A stretch of DNA of 64,000 nt from Flammula alnicola. Its lineage: Eukaryota > Basidiomycota > Agaricomycetes > Agaricales > Strophariaceae. The stretch is from positions 397,901 through 461,900 of the forward strand of contig JADNRV010000022.1 in the NCBI GenBank assembly GCA_015499995.1, written 5' to 3'. How positions within the stretch are numbered: the first letter of the stretch is position 1; each line of letters begins with the position of its first letter. Below the pieces are notes generated by a model that ran no database searches, had not been told where the DNA came from, and saw only the letters and a list, made by a program, of their open reading frames with translations. Positions 47,610 to 58,656 of the stretch are shown here, one piece after another. Position numbers and translations under genes: made by a program.

Positions 47610-50582
47610 AGACTCACGAGTCGTCATTACTTGTATGTTTGTCTAGAAGATATTAATGAGCGGGACCTTACGGGAACAGATATACCTTAATCTTGAGTCG
47701 CTTACAGCTATTTCTTTATTTTATCCGGTATCTTAGAATTGAAACTGAGATTAGGTCTGTGGTAATGATTAAGACGAATGTCATACACAAGTTATCATTG
47801 AACCGCACCTGCCAGATATAGACCCGCGCTGAGCCTATGCCGAGGAACACGCCATAAGGAACAGAACTATTGCACTGAACGTGGTTGTCTTATCCCCGGA
47901 AGAGGTTGACTAGTAAGGATAGATAAAAGGTGAAGTTCACAATACCGTCTACTGGATCACGGTATCCATGAGTCACTTAAGAAGATTACCGCTCACTTGG
48001 GTTTAAAGCTCTCTACTGTTCAGTCTTCTTTCACCCACATTCCGGCCATCTGACAGTCATGCATGCAGCTGGATGGCTACGGGCGCTTGTTTAGCATTCA
48101 CCCACATTCGACAGCAACCCACATTCGACAGCATAGCCTGTAGACAACATTCTGGGGTTAATTCCTTGTCTTTCAAGTATCCAAGTTCGTCGAGTCTCCG
48201 GTGTGTTTATATACCTGGTTGTCTTGCTTACGATAGTTTGTGCTCACATAATTATTTGCAGGATGTTCCCATAAGCGCCCATGCAAGCGGTTCGCATGTC
48301 ACATTTAGGTTTTCCCTCCAGGTCCGCAATTCCGGGCACATTGTGAGACGCAACGGACTCTATACATGGCTTCTGACTTATCATAGATGAAACATGATGA
48401 AAATTTCAACATAATGAAGCTGGTCTAGCTGCGTCCCTCATGTCAATGTTGATCTGGACTGTGTCTTCCTAAAAAAACAATTATCTTCCCAACTCACTAT
48501 GTCTAAGAGTCATGGCAAGTCTTCTCAAAGTATATTTTTTCGCCGAGCGATCCCATGATACGCATGACGGTCAAGATCCATTCCTTGCTCCCAACGTATC
48601 TCTACCCTGCTCCGCGGTGAACGAGATGATACTCTAACAATATATCAAGTCGTTATCGCGAGTCAGATATGATGCACATGCAAGTCTATAAATCTGTCTT
48701 TTCTCTCCAGGGGTATAAATCGGGTTGAATTGAAAGCACTTTTTTACCCATAATGTGCATAGAATTATAAACAGTTGTATCTCTCAGGTTGGAAACTGTA
48801 CCGGACTTGCGTTACTGGCTACGTCCCAAAATCTACATGGGTACTATTTATTGTTGGTAATGTTGCAGACAAGATCTTCGCTAGCTTCAGCCGCTCAACT
48901 ATTCGACATCACGTCACTTCACACACATAGACTCAGAGTAGAGTATATAATATATTCAATCACATATAGTCGAGTTACCCATATTGCCGCTAAGATAGCC
49001 TGATTTACCCTTTAAGGCCGTGGCTCGGGACTCTTGTGGCTCTGACTGTGATACGACCGTTATTTTAGCAATGATCGAGAAGAGTGATCACATTAATGTT
49101 ATACTTAGAGGCGGTCTTTCGTATATTTTTCCACCGTTGAAGCTAACGTTGAAGCTTGAAGCTTTGAAGGCCCACTATTGGCCCACTACTTCAAATTCTT
49201 GGAAAGTCGGCCAGTCAAGTCCTTGATGAACTCAGTCACTGTTTGTCATGTGAAGAGTGAACACATATTTTACGCCATTGCTCGGAACCTGCTTAACCAA
49301 CCATTAATTATATGTGGGCGCGAAATTTTATTAGTAGTATACTAATCACCTAACTTTGAGTTGCTCCTGGATGAATGAATTGCACCAAGGATATGTCAAT
49401 CAAGATACATACCTCCATTTCTAGAACTCGGGCTCGTACTTACAGCTGGTATGATTCCAAATCAAATCTCTGATTGTATCCATCTCGGGCAGTTCTGTGC
49501 TTCAAATTCGGGCATCCAATATCTACCAAGGCTAAAGTGCCCACTGTCTGCACTGTCCTTGACATCACCATCAGTCAGAAGGCTGTGACTGAATCGTTGA
49601 AACTGGGGATGTGGACTGGCTGTGCCACAAGGTGGTGTACGCCATCACTAGGTTTGCAGGAACTTTGGGGTGATAATCGAATGATTGTTAACAGTTATAT
49701 CATGTCAACCCTATTGGCGTATGAAACTCACATGCTAAGTAAGGGATGAAGATAGCAACATGGTAAAATCGCATCTGGTATGCCCAAGTGAAAAGTTCCC
49801 GAGTAATTGAATGGTGCTGATGACCCGTCCGCAAGCAAGCCATTGATAGCAGTTTGTGCTAGTCGAGGATGAGAAGCACAGGGATTCTGAAGCAAGGAGA
49901 ACAAGTGCCTGCTGGTGCGATTTTGCTCTTAGCGGGCGTAGAGAGTACGCGGCGACTAATACTAATAGTCATGTCGGCGTTTGATGTGGGGACTCGGAGA
50001 GGATCGTCATTGCCGCCATTCCTATAGACGTCGCCAAGGAAAAGGAAAGTACTGTGTATTCTTTGAACGACATCTCAAGTTGGAGGCATACAGGAATGAA
50101 ATAGAAAAGAGCGGTCAATGATAGGGCATGGATTGTCTTGACGAAATACTTAATACATAACATGTGCTTGTTCGGCCTAATTACAAATGGTCAGGCGCTT
50201 ATGACCTGAAGCACAGGGGTCACAAACTGCATATATCGAAGTTCGGCGTTATAATATTCTCTGAAAAGTTTACGTTGCACTGTTCTGCTATTGTGAGTTC
50301 ACTGATCTGGTGTGTCGAGGACCAGACTTACCAGCAGCGAGTTCTACATGGCCCATTGACAAGGGCTTTCAAAAAAAGGTTAAAACCGAAATGCTAGAAG
50401 CTACAACAAGTCATAATAAAGTAAATAAAAAGTCCTACTGAGATTCCTTCCTTCCACTAAATGCCCGAGAAGACGAAAAAAAGGTACCAATGAACACAAC
50501 CAACATGAAGAAAACCAACTTAAATAAAACTTAACTTCGAAACCGGCGGAAAGGGGGAAAAATAAGATCATAGCAATGGCAT
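47610..50582. other. Gene-poor interval
   Basis: About 3 kb. A 17-bp direct repeat (ACCCACATTCGACAGCA, twice) lies at 48100-48134. Scattered short frames have no motifs. No RNA gene or transposon recognised. Confidence 0.45.
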
Positions 50583-53500
50583 CTAAATCACCGCGACTCC
50601 AGTCCCGTGCGTCGGTGCTAGCATCGGCACCACCGTTGCAGGTGGTCTCGGTATACCGTCATACGCTGGTGGCGCCTCCCCGGTCTCACTCTCCTGCCCC
50701 GAAACGAGCCTCTCAAAAAGCGAGCTTGACCTCAATATCGACTCATTATAGCTCGCTTGCCTCAACGAGCGCATAGACCTGGGGTTAATGGGGCTTGTCT
50801 CCCCTGTCGATACGCTCGAGGAGTCTGTTGATTGTCGCGACGTGATACGCTCGAGAGCGGCGGTTACACTGCTTGGGCGAAATCCAAGAGGGTGCTCAGC
50901 GGCCGCACGGTTCCGTGCGACTTGACACGGGCAGCTGGGCACGATGTCAGTGGAGTCGTCGAATGCTTCAGCATACCGCGGAAGGGATGTCCATTCTGGG
51001 TTGCAACGACACTGCAAACAAAACATATGTCAGTAAGTACACCAAAAGAGAGTTGTTAATTTAGTCCAGCCCAAACTCAGCCTGGATCTTAAGAGCTAGT
51101 GGCCACTCACCGAAAGGATCAGCACGGGCGTCTGCACAACGATATCAAATAACTTCCGCTTTCCTGTCTTCCCGTCCAAATGCTCATCATCCCCTCTCTC
51201 TACGCGCAACACCACCTTCAGCGTATGGTGACAATGATATTGCTCCTCCGATTGCGATTCGTAAACCGCAGCTCGTCACACGACTTGGGCAGATGGAGGT
51301 CCTGGTGGAACGTCCAGGGACCCGGACCCATAAGGTTCGAGGCGGTCTCAGAGAGCTCCGCGTCGGTCAAGTTGGGATCGATGATGGAGAACAGGGGCGA
51401 GTTGCGCAGGGCATCCGGTGAGTCAGAATCTAATGGGAGGATTGGATCGGCGGGTTTGCCTTCGCCCTTTACGGCGAGGAGACAGAATCGTGTGATCGGG
51501 TCGGTACGCGCAATGCGCCGCATGTTGGTGTAATAGTCAATACGTTCTAGATAACAGGAATAAGGAAAGAAGAAGGGATAAATATGTGAGTAAAAAGTCG
51601 ACAATCCAAATAGTCTACACCCACCTTCGATGTACACCGACAGCCTGTGGATCTTCACCTTCGCCAGAGGCATGAGCGTAAAGGTCACAGGCATCGTACC
51701 GCCGATATAAAAGCTCCTCCCAGAAACGGCTATTAGATACTGCAGCTGCTGTTCCCACTGCCTCTCTACGAGGATATTCTCTGTGTCCTCTGTATCCTCC
51801 TCCGTTGGACATGCAATCACGATAACATCACGCGTGGCGGTCATCTTGGGTTTGAAGGTGCCTGGCCGGTGTACGTTTGCTTTGAGCTGCCAGACAACGG
51901 AACCAAAGTCGCATTGCATGGTCGGAGGCGCGTCGGACGGGATGCTGAAGGAAATGGGGTATGTATAGGTTCCTGTAATGCGCATAGCTCAGTAAACGGG
52001 GAAAAATTATGACGATACGAAAACGCAGGTGAAATGAACCCACCTGGCTTAAACTCCTTCCACCCTTCTGAATTCTCCTTCTCTTTGTCTCTCTCCTTCA
52101 ATATGCGTCCAATAACGCCTCTTCCTTTCTCGCTCGAGTCTGTCACCTTCTCACCCTCCTGTCCCGTGTCCGGCATTGCACTGAGGCTCCCGAAGCCGCG
52201 TTCCATCGTCCTTCCTCGCCTTCTAGCGTCAGACTCGCTCGTCCGCCGGCTAACATCCGCCGATCTACCTCTGTTTCTCTCTGACTCCCTGGTCCGCTCG
52301 CGCGTCGGCGCAATTATACTTATCTTCGGCGAGTTCGACCGCATGAAGATAGTCGAAAAGCTGAACCTCTTTCGCCCTCTTTCTCGTTCATGGCCTGGTG
52401 ACGGACTGTCTTGTGGTAGCGGTGATTGGTGCTCGGACGAAGAAGACGCTTGGGCCTCCAGTGGTATCGGCAGAGTCGGCCTTGTCGAGCGTGGCAGCGA
52501 ATGAGAACGCAGATGATCATCGTGCGTTGGAGATGAAGATGAAGATGAAGATCTTTGCCCCGGAGATAATGTTGGAGCTTGAGAGAGCGTTGGAGCGGAA
52601 AACTGGGTTCGAGAAGGTGACTCTTCCAGCTCTCGGTTCTCCGGTATGACTTCGCCATACTAGGATGTCGGGAGAGGGATCGCTCTTGCTGTTGGAGAAC
52701 GGAGTGTAGAGAGAGGGCGGAACCTGACACGGCCGATAGACTACTTTGACCTGCACAAAGCAACAAAGTGACGGAGAACAGATGATCAGTGAATGATTGA
52801 AGTATTGGCGAATGAGGGACGAAAATGAAGATAAATCCCAGGAGACAAGCGGAAAAGGAATTTGAGCAACAAGGTTATAATGAGCCTTATCGCAACACGC
52901 GAGCAAACGCTGTGGACTTGAAAGGGACAAATTTGCCACCAAAACGTTCCCCCCAACAAAAATGGAGTGAAGTGAAAGAAATAGTGAAAATAAAACTCAC
53001 TTTGGTCCTGCGAATTTCTTATAACCAAATGTAATGAATTCCTAAACTCCTCCAAGCTCTGTGCAGGTCTTGCAGGGGTCGTAGGCACAGTAAGGCTTTG
53101 AGGTGAGATCGGTGAAACGGGAAAGGGTGAATATGGTGGTATCGGGGCGAGCTGCTCGAGTTCAGTTCGGGTAAGGTTCTCAAGTCCCTCATCATTTGTC
53201 TCGTATAAGGGTATGCGCTGTAGCTGACTGATGTCGAGGCTGGCTCGACGGAGCGCTAGTGTCTGTGAATCCAGGTATGGGAAGGAGTTATGCGAATGGG
53301 CGGTGGAGCTGGATGAGCTGGTGTCCTCGCGGTGGATAGATATGGGGGTTGATGGCTCGTTGGGATACACAAGCTGGGATTGGGCAAAATTGCTCGGCCC
53401 CGCTTGTGCCTCCGAGGGCAAGGTTTCCTGTGCTGGAACGTGGGGATTCGCATTGCTGGTGCTTCTGTTAATCCCTCTCGACCTCGATCTTGAGAGAGCG

Positions 53501-54146
53501 GCGTCTAGGACATGGTGGTCTGCTCGGGGTAGATGACTCCTCATCTCATCCCAGTCCGGCCCATCGAAGTCATCTCCCAAGTCACCGGCTGCGTCTGTGT
53601 AGCCATTGAATCGCGAGTAGGACACTCCAGGACCAATAGATGCCGTGCGCCGTGAGGGGGTCTTGCTACCGTTAAAGTAGACGGTGGATGCGTGGAAGAC
53701 GCGATGGTCCTCAGTTATGTCAATCCGGCGTGCGCCTATGCCTGGATGGTGTTATCAGCGAGCCTGAAAAGATAAGAAATGGATGCATCGAATTCAAAAG
53801 CAAAGTCAAATTCGGATTTAAGAAAGCAAGAAAACAAAATCATGGAGTATGACGCGATGTCTGGTTCCAATGAACAAGAGTCAAAAGACCCACCTTCAGG
53901 CCAAGCCGTGGAAGTCATCGCAGTCAGCTCAACCTCGATGCTGGTTATCTTTGTAGGTTTGACGAGGTCGAGGATAAGCAAGCCACGGAGTGTGGCATTG
54001 CGGACGTCAGGTAGCGTTGCATCCCTGCGTGGGGGTGCGCTATCGGTGGGGAGAAAGACGGCAGACTCGGTGAGGCGTATGTTGAGGGCATTACTCTTTC
54101 TTGACTTCGCATCCGTTGTATGGTGTGCATGGTGCGAGTACAGCAT
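50583..54146 (-). CDS. Alpha-arrestin (ART family) adaptor
   Basis: Begins at the ATG at 54146 (MLYSHHAHHTTDAKSRKSNA) with arrestin N-domain strands (LRGLLILDLVKPTKITSIEV, ELTAMTSTAW). A long Ser/Pro linker follows (about 53000-53750). The arrestin C-domain has GTYTYPISFSIPSDAPPTMQ, VVWQLKANVHRPG and FYIGGTMPVTFTLMPLAKVK, then RFTNRNRRSNIIVT. The C-terminal tail has a PPxY motif (PPAY near 50660), the docking site for Rsp5/NEDD4 HECT ligases, consistent with ART-type adaptors that direct ubiquitination and endocytosis of plasma-membrane transporters. Multiple introns. A one-base loss at 51237-51238 is needed to connect NIIVT to HTLKVVLRVERGDDE and the DIVVQTPVLIL strand. Confidence 0.88.
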
Positions 54147-55328
54147 CGTCTTGTCGTGAGGAAGTAAAGAAAAATCAAGTTTTCAAATGTGAGAGCATTT
54201 AGAAAGACTGAAGATCATTGATTAATGATCGATGGTCAGACCAGTCATGGCTGGCTTCTCTTTCCTTTACACTGCTTCGGATCATTCACGATCGAGTTGT
54301 CAGGGGTCCATCCGATACGTAAGTCTCGACACGATGGCAAGCCATTTGTGTCTCCTCCATGACATGAAGCCTTTTTTATTTGCCTTCATTATTGAATTCG
54401 AAGTTCAATTTTGTAGCGGGAGGATATCCGCCAATGCCAGGACAAAATGGTCTCTTTCTCGTCCGGGTCTCAACCGGGCCTAACGATTTAAAGGACGGAC
54501 TCATTGGGCAGGCCTTGTCTTCGCTAGTCTTAAATGTTGGCCAACTCGTACTAGTAAGTAGTAGGTCTCGACTCCGAGAGGTCTCGAACTGAAAGGTCAC
54601 AAATGACAACCTCAGTCAGCTGCTGTCACGTGAGTCGACTAGACGTCGACATGATTACACGATTCCTGGCTCATTCACTGTATTTTCTACTTAACGCTGT
54701 TAGGACGTAGATCCTCTGATCCTCGCTCTCTGACGGTACAGGCTGGACTACATCTTCGAATCCAGGCAATCAATTCATTAGTGACTCCTTACGATGCGGC
54801 CTCTGGGGTTCGATGTGCCCAGGTCGATGCGTCATACTGTATGGGCATATCATATGGAATTACGTGTGCCCGTGATACTTCGTTTCACGCGCGTATATCT
54901 CCTTTCTGCGGCGCTCATCCTAGTTCATCCCTTCCAGTCGACTCCTTTCTAGCTTGCAAGAAGCAGAAGATCATCATTGACTTTGCGACGAAGGACTGAG
55001 TATCTACGCATGAACATGAAGTAATGCGGCGCCGACTCGTCCGGCACATAATTCTATTCGTGGGCGTCGACATGGAGGACTGAATATTATTGGACGCCAA
55101 TTCGCAGTCGAATATTCTCCAACCCGACAATCTTTCACTTGTGCCCACCAACATATCGGAGTAAAGGAAAGGGTTTCTAATATCATTTGATGGGCTGGAA
55201 AGCAATAATTCAGGTTGAGCTGGAATTTGACTGAAATCCTCACAGGTGGCAGCAGATGTGACGCAACGCTGGCGACGGCTGGCAGTTCTGAGTCGGGAGG
55301 CGATCCGATTTAGAACGCGCACTGTACC
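54147..55328. other. Gene-poor interval
   Basis: About 1.2 kb between the arrestin start and the LTR-like block. A 135-codon minus-strand frame (54915-55322) has no features. Nothing supported. Confidence 0.4.
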
Positions 55329-55830
55329 TGTGACAATTGGGAGCTTTCAGAGCGTGGGGTCACTGAAGTTCGGATGTAGATAGCGCGAGAATCAAATGAA
55401 ACAGGTTAAAACTGGTGATTGACTGTCTTGTCCTGTACAAATGGTCGACTATTTATACTAAGCTAAGAGTACACGAGTCAGGTAATAAAATGGAGTCCGG
55501 AGACGAGAAGACGGACGCGTTATAGGTAGGTATGGAGTAAGTCATTTTACAAGGATAGGGAGTCAAAACAATCATAGGGTGACGATAAAGGAGTCAAAGA
55601 GGAGTCAAATAATAAGAGATATAGTCATAATAGCGAGTCAGAGAATAGTAAGTAAATACGGAGCCTTGGGCAGTTGAACGAAGCTATATACAAGTAGTTA
55701 ATGAAACAAATAGGGGCTTACGAAGATAAGATAAGATACAAGGATCGCGGGAACAGGCGATAATCATAAGGTACGTGATACGTGATGCGTGGTGGTGCGT
55801 GGTACGTGATGCGTGATGGTATTTGTTACA
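55329..55830 (-). repeat. LTR-like block, minus orientation
   Basis: Read on the minus strand it begins TGTAACAAATACC and ends TTGTCACA, 502 bp. It directly follows the stop of a minus-strand ORF and an AGGAGGGCGTA purine-rich tract typical of a polypurine tract. It has TATAAATAG about 100 nt from the end, repeated GACTCC motifs and a TATCTTATCTTATCTTC tract, all shared in style and order with the plus-strand LTR at 56577-57083. It probably is the 3' LTR of an older, related element. Confidence 0.6.
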
Positions 55831-56576
55831 TACGCCCTCCTGGCCGTCTGTAAGAAGGCCACAGATTCCATGAGAGATTATTGCGTGTGCCGGACTTGCC
55901 GCGATGAGCCGAGGTGATAGGATCAGAACGTGTGCGAGCCGAAATAGAATGATTGGATCGGACGACAGCGCGGGAGCTAGATGAAGGTCGGGGATCCTTG
56001 CGACGGCGTAAGTCTTTGCGTGGGTCATCGCGAGTGGAGTCCTGTACTTCAGTAGGGTACACAAGTTCGGGATCGATTTCGAAGGCGCCAGGGTTGGTCG
56101 TTTCCGGAGACAATAGGGAGTTAGTAAGAAAAATCGAAGAGGTGAATTGATGTCATCACTGGAAGCGTTAAAGATAGACGCCCAAGTTACATACGCAGCG
56201 GGGATCATTCCTTGAGTAAGTCGTCCGCGCGAAGGCGAGTGTCGGTAACAATAAACATAGCGACCTGTCAACGTGGAATCCGTGGGAGCGTTTGAGGTAA
56301 GGGTCGAAGAGTTCGAAAGTAATACGCGAGCGCCGTGTGAGATGGGGTGTGCTTCGGTAAGGTGAGCGGTTTCTTGTATGGGATGATGCATCGATTCCAT
56401 GAGATCGGAGATTTCGGCGTTAGGCTCAACAAGAGGCAGGGTAGGAAGATCATTAGGGATAGAGAAGGTACAAAGTCTTAGGAATAGTGACAATAGGAGT
56501 CTTGGGTGTATCGTTCAAGGGACTTGGGTAACGACGGAAAGTTTGCCGTAGCGGCCGTAGGTGCTGGAGCGGACAT
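55826..56576 (-). pseudogene. ORF remnant of a minus-strand retroelement
   Basis: It runs from an ATG at 56576 (MSAPAPTAATANFPSLPKSL) to a stop at 55826 (SYRRPGGRM). The coding frame changes several times, near 56480-56500 and 56120, each fitting a one-base loss at a CCC run. Readable segments are PNDLPTLPLVEPNAEISDLM, TGRYVYCYRHSPSRGRLTQG and NPGAFEIDPELVYPTEVQDS, then an Arg/Ser-rich tail. It ends against the LTR-like block, so it would be the 3' gene of that element. No known domain recognised. The start codon lies immediately before the plus-strand LTR. Confidence 0.5.
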
Positions 56577-57083
56577 TGTTACGACCATTTCATTTCTTTT
56601 ATCTTATCTTATCTTCACCCGCGCTTAGATGTACGCCAGCTATACTGGACACTTTCTATTTTAGTATGAGTACCTTCCCGGTTCCGGACTATTTATAGTT
56701 TCCATAGTTATGCATCCTCGACGACACTATTATCGTCGAGAGGACTCTCTTCTCTCCATTCTGACTCCTTCATATTCCTGACTCCATTCTGACGACTCTA
56801 AAGGAGTCACTTTATCATGGTCTGTGCACACTCAAAGCTAGTATAAATATCGTAGACACGCAACGATGTACTTTAGCTAGTTCTTGAGAATCTAGACTTC
56901 TTGTCTTGCCTCTCTCCTCGCCACGAACGTCTAAGCTCGTCGAGCCTCTAGACACGATCACTTAAGCTCGTCTGAGCCTCTAAGTGCGAACGGTCCGATT
57001 CCAGCACTTCTTGACACGACTTTGGAATCACTGGTTGCTTGACTTCGACGTCGCAATCACGTTGTTTCTTGCTAGTCGTAACA
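56577..57083 (+). repeat. 5' LTR of the plus-strand Gypsy element
   Basis: 507 bp, begins TGTTACGAC and ends GTCGTAACA, a 9-bp perfect inverted terminal repeat as expected for LTR ends (TG..CA). Contains TATAAATATCG (about 56846), a small hairpin (CTCGACGA/TCGTCGAG, 56717-56740) and an imperfect tandem repeat (AAGCTCGTC.GAGCCTCTA twice, 56930-56985). No matching 3' LTR occurs before the window ends. Confidence 0.78.
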
Positions 57084-57607
57084 AAAGAACTAGCTCTACT
57101 CCTTTCCACCACTATCTAGTGGACGACTACCCTTCGAACCTCGACACTCGTCGCAGTAGGACTCCTCGGAGTCCGAGACTGCACAACGCCTCCGAAACCC
57201 TCAGTAACTCGACCGACAGTAGCTTCGCAGGCTAGGTCACGAGTAACCAGATCGACTACCCGAGAACAAATCCTTGTCGCAGCCACTCCCGAACCTGAAC
57301 CATCTACCCCAGCGTCCCATCCCGTGAGCCCACCGAAACCCTAGAAGAAGCGGCAGATCCACTATCCGCTAGCTTTTTCACCTCTTCCAGATCCAGAACT
57401 CCCGTCCAACTTCCCTCCTTCTCGGATCTCGAAGACGAAGGTCTCCACGACCACCACGCGCCTTCAGAACCTCCTCCTGACCCTCCTAGTTCTTCAGAAG
57501 AACTCTCCCCACCACCAGGGCGACAGCCTTCGAGACAACCGCAAGGTCCACCTCCACCTCCACCTCCATTTCCCCCGAACCCCCCAGGTCAACAGACCGC
57601 TCCACCC
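57084..57607 (+). other. Gypsy leader with an upstream gag-frame extension
   Basis: Downstream of the LTR. From about 57310 to the gag ATG the gag frame is open and strongly Pro/Ser-rich (ending PPPPPPFPPNPPGQQTAPPM), which is unlike untranslated sequence. It lacks an ATG and needs one base change in frame at 57346-57351 to join the earlier open stretch (REQILVAATPEPEPSTPA). This may be a degenerate longer gag N-terminus. Confidence 0.5.
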
Positions 57608-58576
57608 ATGGCTAATCCTACCCCGAAAGAAATAAACTTGAACCGACCCCAGGACTTTGATGGCGATATTGAAAAATATGCCTCTTGGAAGAAGACGGTG
57701 ATGCTTTACCTAAAGATCAATTCCGCCATCTACGACACAGACGAGAAGAAGATCGTCTTCGTTCTCTCCTTCATGAGGGGAGAAGCCTCATCTAATTGGG
57801 CCGAAGAGTTCTATGACTCCCACTATACTGCCGCCGCTCCCGCGGTTGGAACGACTCCAGCAACCAATGCGGTGCTAGACCTTGGAACCTGGGATGCCTT
57901 TATTGACCAACTTGACAAAGACTACGAGATCACCGACCTGAAGGGTAAGTCCCTCGAACAGTTATATGCGATCCGACAAGGGAAGGCACCCTTAGAAGAG
58001 CACATCACGAACTTCAAGATCCTGGTCAAGAAGACTGGGATCTCTGACCCGTCGATTTTAATCGACCTGTTCCGAAAATCCCTTAGGACAGAGTTGTTGA
58101 AAGAAGTCATGCGTCTCGAGACCCGACCAACTACTCTCCAAGGATGGTACGACAAAGCGAAAGACCGTGAAACGAACATGAAGATCGCCGACACAATCGA
58201 GAAGAGATATGCCAGACAGAACTCTGGGTATCAGAAGCCGAGATACGAACCGAAACCCACGAGACGCCCATTCTCGTACCGACCGCGTGATCCTGATGCG
58301 ATGGACGTCGACGCGATGACGACCGACGAATGAAAGGAACTCCTCAGAACAGGATCCTGCTTCTACTGCAGGGAACCCGGCCACATGGCGCGCGACTGCC
58401 CGAAAAAGAAGGGGAGACAGAACCCGACGAACCAACAAAAACGATATGACCCACCGAAGAAGAAACTCACTGGTAGGCAGACCAGTGCCCACATCCGTTC
58501 GCTCATCGAGGAATTGGATACCGAAGAGAAAGATGCCTGCCTAGATGACTTGGCTGAAGGACGCGAGGGTTTTTAA
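57608..58576 (+). pseudogene. Gypsy gag with an in-frame stop
   Basis: ATG at 57608 gives a capsid-like region (NRPQDFDGDIEKYASWKKTV, FVLSFMRGEASSNWAEEF, LEEHITNFKILVKKTGI) ending MDVDAMTTDE at a TGA (58331-58333). The same frame resumes KELLRTGSCFYCREPGHMAR with a C-x2-C-x4-H-x4-C zinc knuckle and runs to 58576. The stop separates capsid from nucleocapsid, so the full-length Gag would not form unless read through. No frame shift between the two parts. Confidence 0.8.
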
Positions 58577-58656
58577 TAGGGAGACGCCGCCCAACGTCAG
58601 TCTCTCCCTATCTTTCTATTCACTCTGTATTAGTAGCCGAGATCGAGAATCAAACC

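Noticed and set aside
48100..48134. 17-bp direct repeat as a possible CRISPR or satellite
   Set aside because: Only two copies, no spacer structure, and CRISPR arrays are not expected in a fungal nuclear genome.
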